This document shows positions 1 through 6,515 of a stretch of 40,866 bases of DNA, in pieces. The DNA comes from Candidatus Methylobacter oryzae. Its GTDB lineage: Bacteria; Pseudomonadota; Gammaproteobacteria; Methylococcales; Methylomonadaceae. The first letter of the stretch is position 1. The number at the start of each line of letters is the position of its first letter. The notes below the pieces were generated by a model. That model was not told the DNA's origin. It was given only the letters and a program-made list of their open reading frames with translations, and made no database searches. Where the stretch lies: positions 1 through 40,866 of the forward strand of contig CAMAUL010000024.1 of the NCBI GenBank assembly GCA_945861405.1, read 5' to 3'. The position numbers and the translations under genes are program-made.

Positions 1-116
1 CGAGACAGGAGTCGAGTAGTCCCCAGAAGCGATAGGGCATGTGTTTTCACGAAGCGTTTTTTGCGTAGTGAAAATGCAGGCTTTCCGAAATCGCGTCGAG
101 TCATTGCGAGAATGAT

Positions 117-146
117 GTTGGATACCCCTTGTTGTGGGTATCCAAC
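117..146. repeat. 11-bp hairpin
   Basis: GTTGGATACCC (117-127) and GGGTATCCAAC (136-146) are perfect reverse complements around an 8-base loop. No T-run follows on either strand, so it is not a standard terminator. It may be a repeat remnant or an RNA structure in the leader of the leftward transcript. Confidence 0.6.
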
Positions 147-288
147 GAAAGAAGCAGGACGGCTGGGGCAGCCGCAGGCATTAGCGGTCACGTAGTTTTT
201 GCCGCTTGTTGGGCAGGGATGCCCATAAAAGCTTTCGCAAAAATAGTGACTCCCCGGTCATCGCTCGTCGTTTTAGCCACTGAAAAAC

Positions 289-334
289 AGCTTAACCGTA
301 ACACTTGTCGCCGTCGGTACGCTAACACACATAA
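289..334 (-). promoter_or_regulatory. Candidate Crp/Fnr class II promoter, leftward (site a)
   Basis: Read on the minus strand, the core at 330-317 is GTGTG-TTAG-CGTAC, one base off the GTNCG-N4-CGNAC pattern. The flanks TTAT and CGAC are kept. After 18 bases comes TAAGCT (294-289) as the -10. It points away from the Crp/Fnr gene, so its target should lie left of the window. Inference from recurrence of the pattern at seven other sites. Confidence 0.5.
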
Positions 335-408
335 AGCCGCTGAGTTATTTCTTGCATTTCATGGCTGCCACCTGATTTGGCCTCGTTTCACCCAACCCGA
401 ATAGCAAC

Positions 409-437
409 TTGAGCACTAGATTACCCTATGTTATAAC
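409..437 (+). promoter_or_regulatory. Sigma-70-like promoter of the Crp/Fnr gene
   Basis: TTGAGC (409-414), a 17-base spacer, and TATAAC (432-437) make a good housekeeping promoter about 90 bases before the preferred start codon of the regulator gene. Start of transcription would be near 444. Seen in sequence; not tested. Confidence 0.5.
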
Positions 438-526
438 CCCATAGAATTAAAAACTTTATAACCTTTTGGGTATTACTGATCCCCATTATGGCGAAGCCAT
501 CCGACTACCACATATATAAATTATTT

Positions 527-1342
527 ATGACTGCCACATATAGCCCACGACAAAACCATCTTCTCGGCACCCTGCCGACAGACGCATACGAGCGCCTTTT
601 CCCGGATTTGGAACTAATTCAGATGCCGCTGGGCAAAGTCATTTACGAGTCGGGGGACGAGTTGCGCCACGCCTATTTCCCGACGACCTGCATCGTATCG
701 CTGCTTTACGTCATGGAAAATGGCGCTTCAGCCGAAATCGCCGTAATAGGCAACGATGGCATCATTGGTGTCGCCCTGTTCATGGGCGGAGGAACCATGC
801 CTAATCGAGCCGTCGTGCAGAGTGCAGGTTACGCCTATCGGCTGCGGGCGCATCGCCTTATGCAGGAATTCGACCGTTTTGGTGGACGTCGCTACGGGAC
901 GTCACATGATTTGTTACTGCGCTATACCCAGGCGCTGATTACCCAGATGGCACAAACGGCCGTCTGTAATCGGCATCATTCCGTGGATCAGCAACTCTGT
1001 CGATGGTTGCTGCTAAGCATCGACCGCCTCGCTGTGGACGAGTTGACCATGACCCAGGAATTGATCGCCAACATGCTGGGCGTGCGCCGCGAAGGCGTAA
1101 CGGAGGCCGCAGGGAAATTGCAGCAAGCCGGGTTGATTAATTACAGCCGTGGCCGTATCACGATACTGGATAGGCCGGGATTGGAAGCGCGGGTCTGTGA
1201 ATGCTACCAAGTGGTCAGAACAGAGTTCGATCGCCTACTGCCCCCCCCCGCGCAGTCCGCTGACATCGTTCATTCGGGCGGTACGTTTACGCAGAAATCG
1301 CAAAGCGACAGTGACAAGATAAGTTCGCTTCCCTTGAGCTGA
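527..1342 (+). CDS. Crp/Fnr family transcriptional regulator
   Basis: A 271-residue cytoplasmic DNA-binding protein. The N-terminal half is a cyclic-nucleotide-binding-type beta barrel (LGKVIYESG near residue 35, then AEIAVIGNDGIIGVALFMGG). The C-terminal half is a winged helix-turn-helix with TQELIANMLGVRREGVTEA as the DNA-reading part. It lacks the clustered N-terminal cysteines of Fnr, so oxygen sensing through an iron-sulfur cluster is unlikely. The ligand is unknown. An in-frame ATG at 488 would add 13 residues. The start at 527 is preferred because members of this family begin only a few residues before the QNHLL-like motif; neither start has a clear ribosome binding site. It is the only DNA-binding regulator recognised in the window and is the natural candidate to bind the GTNCG-N4-CGNAC sites found before many nearby genes. 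Confidence 0.9.
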   Translation: MTATYSPRQNHLLGTLPTDAYERLFPDLELIQMPLGKVIYESGDELRHAYFPTTCIVSLLYVMENGASAEIAVIGNDGIIGVALFMGGGTMPNRAVVQSAGYAYRLRAHRLMQEFDRFGGRRYGTSHDLLLRYTQALITQMAQTAVCNRHHSVDQQLCRWLLLSIDRLAVDELTMTQELIANMLGVRREGVTEAAGKLQQAGLINYSRGRITILDRPGLEARVCECYQVVRTEFDRLLPPPAQSADIVHSGGTFTQKSQSDSDKISSLPLS

Positions 1343-1370
1343 CTAGCAAGGTACTTCTGTCAGTACGGCT

Positions 1371-1416
1371 ATCTGTACGCTGGCGTACAGACCCTACCGG
1401 GGATTTGGCGTATTAT
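1371..1416 (+). promoter_or_regulatory. Candidate Crp/Fnr class II promoter of the RlpA-like gene (site h)
   Basis: GTACG-CTGG-CGTAC (1375-1388) sits inside a longer perfect inverted repeat, TCTGTACGC/GCGTACAGA (1372-1391). Exactly 18 bases after the 22-bp element comes TATTAT (1411-1416), a strong -10. The orientation matches the RlpA-like gene at 1638, giving a leader of roughly 215 bases that contains two palindromic repeats. Confidence 0.6.
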
Positions 1417-1452
1417 CAGGTCACAGCAGCAAATAAACGCCGACAAAACATC

Positions 1453-1481
1453 TGTAGGGGGGGAATTCATTCGCCCCTACA
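1453..1481. repeat. Short palindromic repeat (TGTAGGGG type)
   Basis: TGTAGGGG (1453-1460) pairs with CCCCTACA (1474-1481). The same GTAGGGGC-type ends bound the element at 23092-23182, so this looks like one member of a dispersed family. Confidence 0.6.
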
Positions 1482-1522
1482 CATTGCTCAACATGTCTCA
1501 TGTGCGTTTCATGCCCATCTCC

Positions 1523-1599
1523 GTAGGTCGGGTTAGCGTAGCGTAACCCGACATTTGCCGATTGAATGTGTCGGGTTACGCTACGCTAACCCGACCTAC
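1523..1599. repeat. 31-bp perfect inverted repeat
   Basis: The arms 1523-1553 and 1569-1599 are perfect reverse complements with a 15-base loop. Each arm itself contains the near-palindrome GGGTTAGCGTAGCGTAACCC. The phrase TAGCGTAACCCGAC recurs at 6275-6288. It behaves like a REP or small non-autonomous element and lies between the candidate promoter and the RlpA-like start codon, where it would fold strongly in the mRNA leader. Confidence 0.8.
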
Positions 1600-1637
1600 A
1601 TGGCTACATGACTGACCCAGTCGCCACAGGAGATCGC

Positions 1638-2183
1638 ATGTCATATCAAATCATTAAACACTACAATGCCTCATCCATCCGTAAATGGCTTTCAGGGATG
1701 TCTCGATTAACCTTGCTCGGTGCTTTGGTTTTTTCCGGCTGTACCTCGGAACACACGGGCGGGCAAGGCAATCAGGCGCAACAAGAGACAGAGAGTTCCG
1801 GCAGCAACCCTGTTCACAAGGAGGTCGGCGAGGCATCTTGGTATGGCCCTGGATTTCAAGGCCAGGAAACCGCCAATGGAGAGACCTTTGACCAAAAAGA
1901 AATGACCGCCGCCCATCCAAGTTTGCCAATGGGAACCAAGGCCCAAGTAACCAACCTCGAGAATGGCAAGAAGGTCGAAGTCAGAATCAATGACCGAGGC
2001 CCCTTTGCCGAAAACCGCGTCATCGATCTTTCCGGTGCAGCGGCTAATAAGATCGACATGAAAAAGGACGGCACCAGTCAGGTCAAGATTGAGACTAAAT
2101 CCGTTAAGAAAAAACGCTCCACCCATCGGCCCAGAAAATCAAAACCTGTATTCACAGGGTCATCAATCGGTAAAGCTGAGTAA
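1638..2183 (+). CDS. RlpA-like double-psi beta-barrel lipoprotein
   Basis: Encodes 181 residues. The start at 1638 is chosen over an upstream ATG at 1608 because AGGAG lies 5 bases before it. A signal peptide ends in a lipobox (LVFSGC), so the product should be a periplasm-facing lipoprotein. The folded part is an RlpA/DPBB domain: EASWYGPGFQGQETANGE, MTAAHPSLPMGT, and VRINDRGPFAENRVIDLS, which carries the conserved aspartate. RlpA proteins are septal-ring lytic transglycosylases acting on denuded peptidoglycan strands; catalytic activity here is inferred. There is no C-terminal SPOR domain; instead the tail is lysine/arginine-rich. The last 21 bases overlap the convergent GGDEF-EAL gene. Confidence 0.88.
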   Translation: MSYQIIKHYNASSIRKWLSGMSRLTLLGALVFSGCTSEHTGGQGNQAQQETESSGSNPVHKEVGEASWYGPGFQGQETANGETFDQKEMTAAHPSLPMGTKAQVTNLENGKKVEVRINDRGPFAENRVIDLSGAAANKIDMKKDGTSQVKIETKSVKKKRSTHRPRKSKPVFTGSSIGKAE

Positions 2184-4022
2184 TACGCCGGTTTTCAGTA
2201 AGCTGGTGAGCGCTTCAGCTGTCATCGCACAACCGAAATAACAGCCTTGACCCTCATCGCAATGCAGGGCCAGAAGAAATGCGGACTGCTCTGATGTTTC
2301 CACTCCCTCTGCAATGACTTGCTTGTTAAGGCTCTTCCCCATGCTAATCACCGCACTGACAATGGTGGCATCATCCGCATTGCTGGTCATGTCGTTCACG
2401 AACGACTGGTCAATTTTCAGGGTATCAATCGGAAACTGTCTCAGATAACTTAAGCTGGAATAACCGGTGCCAAAATCATCAATCGCCAGTTTTATGCCCA
2501 TGTCCGAGAGTGCATGCAGCACTGAATCGCTAGACTCGGCATCCTGCATCAGCAAACTTTCGGTCAGTTCGAGTTCCAGATGGATTGGCTCCAAACAAGT
2601 CTCCACAAGAGTTGCACGTATGTTTGCAAGAAAATCCTTGTCGCGGAATTCGAGAGCGGAGGTGTTGACTGCGACGGTGATCTGCGGCAATTCGGCCTGC
2701 TGCCAAATCCGAGCCTGGAGACAAGCTTCGCGCAGCACCCAGCGGCCTATCGGGAGAATCAGTCCGCAATCTTCGGCGATGGACACAAACTGCGTTGGCA
2801 ATATCAGTCCCCGTTCAGGATGCCGCCAGCGAATCAGCGCCTCGACACCGACTATCGCGCCGCTGTGAAGATTTATTTTCGGTTGATAGTACAACACAAA
2901 CTCCTGCCGTTCCAATGCGCCACGCAGGTCGGCTTCGATGGATTGCCGTTGAACGGCCCGATCATTCATGCCTTGTTCGAAAAACTTGTAATTATTGCGC
3001 CCGCTTTCCTTGGCATGGTACATCGCTGTGTCCGCGCATTTGATCAGGGTTTCCGCATCACGGCCATCATCGGGGTAGATGCTGATACCGATACTCACAT
3101 TGATATGGAGTTCGTGCCCCTCAATGTGGTGAGGCTGCGAGATCGACGCCAGCATCTTTTGCGCAGACAGCGCTGCATCTTCTGCGTGTTCAATAAAGGA
3201 AAGCAACAACACAAACTCGTCCCCCCCCTGACGACTGATGGTGTCCGAGTGGCGTACGCAAGCCAACAGGCGTTGGGCAACCGACTGTAGCAACTGGTCG
3301 CCAACCGGATGTCCCAAAGAATCGTTAATGTGTTTAAATCGATCCAGATCCATAAACATCACTGCAAGTTGCCTGCCTTGACGACGGGCCAACTCAATCG
3401 CCTGCTTAAGGCGGTCTTGCAACAGCATTCGATTAGGTAAATCGGTTAGCGCATCATGATGCGCTAAATGGTCTAACTGGTCTTTAGCCATTTGGACTTG
3501 TTCGGCCAATTTCTGCGCCTCTATGGTAGCGATAACCAGATGTGCGTTCGCTTGCTGCAACATAGTGACGTGATCGTCTGACGCTGCCTGTATCGTCTCT
3601 GCCTCGTAAATCATCGAACTGGCTTCCCCTTCGCGCTGGTTGGCAGCCTCTTCACGTGAATTGGCGTCCCCTTCGCGCAGGTGAGCAGCATCTTCACGAG
3701 AGCTGGCATTCCCTTCACGCAGATGAGCTGCATTTTCGCGTGAGGCGGCTTTAGTTTCGCGCTGATGGGCGGCTTCTTCACGCGAAGTCGCTGTCTGTTC
3801 TCGCAAGTCGGCAGCATTTTCACGAACATGCGCGGCCTCTTCCCGAGCAGTAGCCAATTTCTCGCGGCTTATAACGGCCTCCTCACTGGCAATGACAGTG
3901 CTTTCCCGTCGCTTAATGTATTTTTTGTAGTTCTCCGGCAAGCTGTCTTTATGCTGGCTAGTCACACCCGGTTGACCTGAATCAGAGGCATTAGAGGTGT
4001 CGTCATTATCATTTCTGTTCAT
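2163..4022 (-). CDS. Diguanylate cyclase/phosphodiesterase (GGDEF-EAL) with heptad-repeat N terminus
   Basis: A 619-residue c-di-GMP turnover protein. The start at 4022 follows AGGAGG by 5 bases; a GTG at 4028 is the alternative. Residues 53-136 are twelve seven-residue units each starting with Arg, predicted to form a long charged helix or coiled coil. A GGDEF domain follows with an intact GGDEF motif and an RxxD inhibitory site (RHSD) five residues before it. An EAL domain follows with GVEALIRWRH and DDFGTGYSSLSYL. Both domains therefore look catalytically possible. No membrane segment or PAS/GAF sensor is seen, so the helix may be the input or oligomerisation part. It is 16 bases downstream of the KaiC-like gene and probably in its operon. 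Its 3' end overlaps the convergent RlpA-like gene. Confidence 0.93.
   Translation of the reverse strand: MNRNDNDDTSNASDSGQPGVTSQHKDSLPENYKKYIKRRESTVIASEEAVISREKLATAREEAAHVRENAADLREQTATSREEAAHQRETKAASRENAAHLREGNASSREDAAHLREGDANSREEAANQREGEASSMIYEAETIQAASDDHVTMLQQANAHLVIATIEAQKLAEQVQMAKDQLDHLAHHDALTDLPNRMLLQDRLKQAIELARRQGRQLAVMFMDLDRFKHINDSLGHPVGDQLLQSVAQRLLACVRHSDTISRQGGDEFVLLLSFIEHAEDAALSAQKMLASISQPHHIEGHELHINVSIGISIYPDDGRDAETLIKCADTAMYHAKESGRNNYKFFEQGMNDRAVQRQSIEADLRGALERQEFVLYYQPKINLHSGAIVGVEALIRWRHPERGLILPTQFVSIAEDCGLILPIGRWVLREACLQARIWQQAELPQITVAVNTSALEFRDKDFLANIRATLVETCLEPIHLELELTESLLMQDAESSDSVLHALSDMGIKLAIDDFGTGYSSLSYLRQFPIDTLKIDQSFVNDMTSNADDATIVSAVISMGKSLNKQVIAEGVETSEQSAFLLALHCDEGQGCYFGCAMTAEALTSLLKTGVLLSFTD
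3615..3866 (-). repeat. Twelve-copy 21-bp coding repeat (heptads)
   Basis: In frame within the GGDEF-EAL gene, Arg recurs every seven residues from 53 to 130 (units such as REEAAHV, RENAADL, REGNASS, REDAAHL). A 14-residue superperiod alternates an AAH-L/Q unit with a small/polar unit. The DNA shows matching 21/42-bp periodicity, typical of growth by slippage or unequal exchange. Confidence 0.85.
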
Positions 4023-4038
4023 TACCACCTCCTATCAC

Positions 4039-5502
4039 CTAGTTGTTCAACACACTGGGTCGGCCCGACATGATTCCTGTATACCCGGATAAGTTCTCGC
4101 CAATAATGATGCCTTGGTCTGTAATGTCAAACAGTCGAATATCCTTACTATGCTCACTGCCACGGACTTTAACGACCGAGAAGACGCGTTTGAATTGTCC
4201 CGCAATTTCGATATAGCGCTGCACGATAATTGCGTCGGTGAGAAATGCGCTGCCAAATGGACTAAAGCGCAAATCGGTATAGCGATCTTCCAGTTCAGAG
4301 GTCATTAATATGGTCACGCCCATGTCAGTCAGCTCGGCAATTAGCCTATACAGCGATCCGCGAAAATCCTCGCTAAACTCGGGTGCCAGTGCCAGCTCAA
4401 ATCCAGACAGGGAGTCAATGACGACGCGCTTTGCCTGCATACGATCAATCATTGTGATCAAATCATGCAAGGTTTCATCAATCGATAAATCCAGGGAACG
4501 GGTGTTGATCACTCCAACGTGTCCAGCTTTGACCAGCGTATTCAGCTTCTTGCTCAGCAGTTGACTGGGGCTCTTTTCAAATGCCGCAATCACGCCGGGT
4601 TCGCCTTTGCGTACGCCTTCGGCGAGAAATTCCGTTGCTAAAACGGTTTTCCCGGAACCGGACGGCCCTACCACGAGCAGCGAATATCCGACCGGCAAGC
4701 CGCCGCCCAACATTTCATCCAGACCGGGTGTTCCCATCGGAACACGTTCCTCGCCAGTGGCTGTCTTGATTGCTGCCCCAACCGTTGTGCCTCGTTGGAT
4801 AATTGCGCGCGGAAAAACCTGGATTCCTTCGTCACTGATACGGAAGGTATGCAAACCAGGCGCCTGGGCTTGACCACGTATTTTGACCACTTGGATCTTG
4901 CGCACCATTGAATTACGATGCAAATTCTGTGAAAGCCGTAAAATACCATCCGCTACTGTAGAAACAGGGCTGGATTCCGTTTCTGACGTCATATATTCAC
5001 CGACTAAAAATGTTGTTGCCTGCCAGTTGGTCATTTTCATGACCAGTTGCTGGATAAACCGTTGCAGTTCAGATGCTCCCCTTTCCTTCAGCTTCGCTAA
5101 CTGCACGACTGATCGGAACGAATCAACAAATACAAATCTCGGCTCATAGTCTTTCACTTCTTCGGCAATGCGCGACAAAACACGCTCAAGATTTCCCTCC
5201 AGCAGGTCTACGGACAGGTTGACGAAGCGGATCGACTTGTTGACTTTTTTAATATCAAAAAACGGAAATTGCTGTTGATAACGAAGCATCTTCAAGGCAG
5301 GTTCCCCTAGCACCGTGAAGAACAGCGCCTGATTTGTCGGACTTGCCAACGAAAACATGATTTGGTGAGCGAGTGTTGTTTTTCCGCTTCCCGGCGAGCC
5401 CGCAATCAGGTTGAATGAAAATTCCGGCAGGCCTCCTCCCAACAGATTATCCAAGCCAGGCACACCCGTTTTCAGAAGACGGATGCTTACTTTTTTATTC
5501 AT
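4039..5502 (-). CDS. KaiC-like double RecA-domain ATPase
   Basis: Encodes 487 residues. The start at 5502 has AGGAG 7 bases upstream; the longer frame to 5526 lacks this. There are two RecA/KaiC domains, with Walker A motifs GSPGSGKT (residues 35-42) and GPSGSGKT (279-286), each preceded by the family signature TGVPGLDNLLGGGLP or GTPGLDEMLGGGLP. Cyanobacterial KaiC has paired catalytic Glu in both halves; here these read LGEP and FEKS, so each pair keeps only one Glu. The autophosphorylated Ser-Thr pair of KaiC aligns with Ala-Phe in FGSAFLTDA (about residue 418). No kaiA or kaiB is present. A signalling ATPase is more likely than a clock. Translation is coupled to the upstream gene by an 8-base overlap, and GGDEF-EAL follows. 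Confidence 0.9.
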   Translation of the reverse strand: MNKKVSIRLLKTGVPGLDNLLGGGLPEFSFNLIAGSPGSGKTTLAHQIMFSLASPTNQALFFTVLGEPALKMLRYQQQFPFFDIKKVNKSIRFVNLSVDLLEGNLERVLSRIAEEVKDYEPRFVFVDSFRSVVQLAKLKERGASELQRFIQQLVMKMTNWQATTFLVGEYMTSETESSPVSTVADGILRLSQNLHRNSMVRKIQVVKIRGQAQAPGLHTFRISDEGIQVFPRAIIQRGTTVGAAIKTATGEERVPMGTPGLDEMLGGGLPVGYSLLVVGPSGSGKTVLATEFLAEGVRKGEPGVIAAFEKSPSQLLSKKLNTLVKAGHVGVINTRSLDLSIDETLHDLITMIDRMQAKRVVIDSLSGFELALAPEFSEDFRGSLYRLIAELTDMGVTILMTSELEDRYTDLRFSPFGSAFLTDAIIVQRYIEIAGQFKRVFSVVKVRGSEHSKDIRLFDITDQGIIIGENLSGYTGIMSGRPSVLNN

Positions 5503-5917
5503 TTTTGAACTCCTTTCCGGGGCCAACCAAAGCGCTATTGCCCCATGACGAGCGTAAAATACTGGTCGTTAACTGCTCACCAATTAATGAGGCCAGAATA
5601 TCGGTAAAAGTAATCAATAGCAGACTGTTTGCTTCGCAGGCTTGCGCTGGCGATTGTCCTTCAAAGCATTTTTTTAAGTCTGCGAACCATTGACCCGTCG
5701 GTGATGCAGTTGAGTTCGCCGATAGCCAGGGAAATGTTGACTGGGTCAGGAACAGACTTCTCTCGTAAAGTGAATTGAATCCACCTTGACCAATAATCAA
5801 AATAATTTGGGTCGCCATTTGCTCCCATATAATAATCGCGGCATCCGCAACTTTTTCAGTACGTTGAGCCATGAGATTGTTAATGATCTGGTGCCGCAGT
5901 AAGTCACTTTTTTCCAT
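5495..5917 (-). CDS. Unknown protein, first gene of the KaiC-like operon
   Basis: A 140-residue protein from the ATG at 5917 (MEKSDLLRHQ); an ATG at 5929 would add four residues. It was not recognised. It looks all-helical and soluble, with no signal peptide, and has a hydrophobic middle (AAIIIWEQMATQIILIIGQ) and a later LLLITFTDILASLIGEQ helix. This could be a four-helix bundle of the phosphotransfer or dimerisation sort, but no conserved phosphoacceptor could be pointed out. Its stop codon lies inside the start of the KaiC-like gene (8-base overlap), so the two are co-translated and probably work together. Confidence 0.72.
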   Translation of the reverse strand: MEKSDLLRHQIINNLMAQRTEKVADAAIIIWEQMATQIILIIGQGGFNSLYERSLFLTQSTFPWLSANSTASPTGQWFADLKKCFEGQSPAQACEANSLLLITFTDILASLIGEQLTTSILRSSWGNSALVGPGKEFKNE

Positions 5918-6021
5918 GCAAAACACCATTAATAAAAGATTAATATAAAGATGTAGACGGAATACACAGCCACTGTTTCAATCCAACATCCATATAGTTG
6001 CCGTAGGCGACTTCGCGACAT

Positions 6022-6274
6022 GACTGCATGGACAGATATTGCCGAGCAAACCACCAATTACCCAAAGTAGGTGTTCTAGAAGTTGCGGTAGATTTCCTAA
6101 CGGCGAATCACCTTACAACACTATTAACCTAAAAAAACAGGTTGGTGTCGTACAAATGATTTCAGGATAGGGGGTTCAACTTTTTCAATCAATATGTGCT
6201 ATTACCTATCAGGTGAACTCGTTATTAGCACCGTAAGTTAGGTTACGACTGCATGGACAGATATTGCCGAGCAA
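6022..6274. repeat. 28-bp direct repeat pair
   Basis: The stretch beginning GACTGCATGGACAGATATTG is identical at 6022-6049 and 6247-6274. The second copy continues into TAGCGTAACCCGAC, the arm of the inverted repeat at 1523-1599. The pair frames a 197-base segment that contains degenerate regulatory site f. Likely the remains of repeat insertion or recombination. Confidence 0.75.
6112..6157 (-). promoter_or_regulatory. Weak candidate Crp/Fnr class II promoter of the KaiC-like operon (site f)
   Basis: On the minus strand GTACG-ACAC (6153-6145) keeps the first half site but the second half is degraded. TGTAAG (6117-6112) lies 18 bases after the 22-bp element, as at the better sites. It is oriented toward the gene starting at 5917. 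It would be rejected on its own; it is listed because spacing and orientation fit. Confidence 0.3.
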
Positions 6275-6293
6275 TAGCGTAACCCGACTTTTT

Positions 6294-6338
6294 GCTAGTT
6301 CCCCAAGCTCCAGCTTGGGAATTCGGTGCGGGAAGCTC
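6294..6338. repeat. Dispersed AAGCTCCAGCTT palindromic element (single copy)
   Basis: CCCAAGCTCCAGCTTGGG (6302-6319) is a perfect palindrome except for its central CC. The surrounding text, from GCTAGTTCCC to GAAGCTCCAG, matches the start of the cluster at 15652-15699, so both are copies of one dispersed repeat. Confidence 0.75.
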
Positions 6339-6394
6339 CAGAGACTGTGAAAGTGTTCGTTTTTAGAAAAATTTAAAGAAAAAACCACGAAAAA

Positions 6395-6467
6395 CACAGA
6401 GAACACGAAGTTTTGAATGCATTGAATTAATGTAGCTATTTTCTTAGTGTCCTTCGTGTTCTCTGTG
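6395..6467. repeat. 16-bp inverted repeat
   Basis: CACAGAGAACACGAAG (6395-6410) is the exact reverse complement of 6452-6467. The arms are 41 bases apart. Elements of this sort are common between genes in gammaproteobacteria; no gene is seen inside. Confidence 0.7.
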
Positions 6468-6483
6468 GTAAATAATTTTTTGC

Positions 6484-6514
6484 TCTCGTTCCCACGCTCT
6501 GCGTGGGAACGAGA
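6484..6514 (-). terminator. Strong hairpin at the 3' end of the glucan synthase gene
   Basis: TCTCGTTCCCACGC (6484-6497) pairs perfectly with 6501-6514 around a three-base loop. It lies one base beyond the stop codon of the minus-strand glucan synthase gene. On that strand the hairpin is followed by AGCAAAAAATTATTT rather than a pure T-run, so it is either a weak terminator or a dispersed palindrome that stabilises the mRNA end. Confidence 0.5.
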
Positions 6515-6515
6515 A

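Larger units (their letters stand above)
1..408. other. Left-edge region without a supported gene
   Basis: No convincing coding sequence is seen. A plus-strand open frame at 129-404 starts with TTG, has no ribosome binding site and has the odd composition expected of chance. A short minus-strand frame opens at 104 and runs off the left edge (begins MTRRDFGKP), with nothing recognisable in it. The region does hold a hairpin (117-146) and a leftward-facing candidate promoter (289-334). That promoter implies a minus-strand transcript running out of the window to the left. Confidence 0.5.

Noticed and set aside
289..334. Site a as autoregulatory promoter of the Crp/Fnr gene
   Set aside because: The operator-to-hexamer order faces left; the regulator gene has a separate sigma-70-like promoter. 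Repression from a distance is not excluded.
129..404. 91-codon plus-strand frame at the left edge
   Set aside because: TTG start, no ribosome binding site, no recognisable domain, and it runs across a hairpin and site a.
2580..3290. 236-codon plus-strand frame inside the GGDEF-EAL gene
   Set aside because: Antisense shadow of conserved GGDEF and EAL motifs; no start signal.
3615..3866. Possible CRISPR-like array
   Set aside because: The period is 21 bp with no spacers and it is in frame within a gene; it encodes heptads.
4039..5502. Circadian clock KaiC
   Set aside because: No kaiA or kaiB, and the phosphosite Ser-Thr pair and one Glu of each catalytic pair are missing.
6022..6274. Possible minimal CRISPR or attachment-site pair
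   Set aside because: Only two copies, a 197-base gap, no cas or integrase gene and no tRNA.
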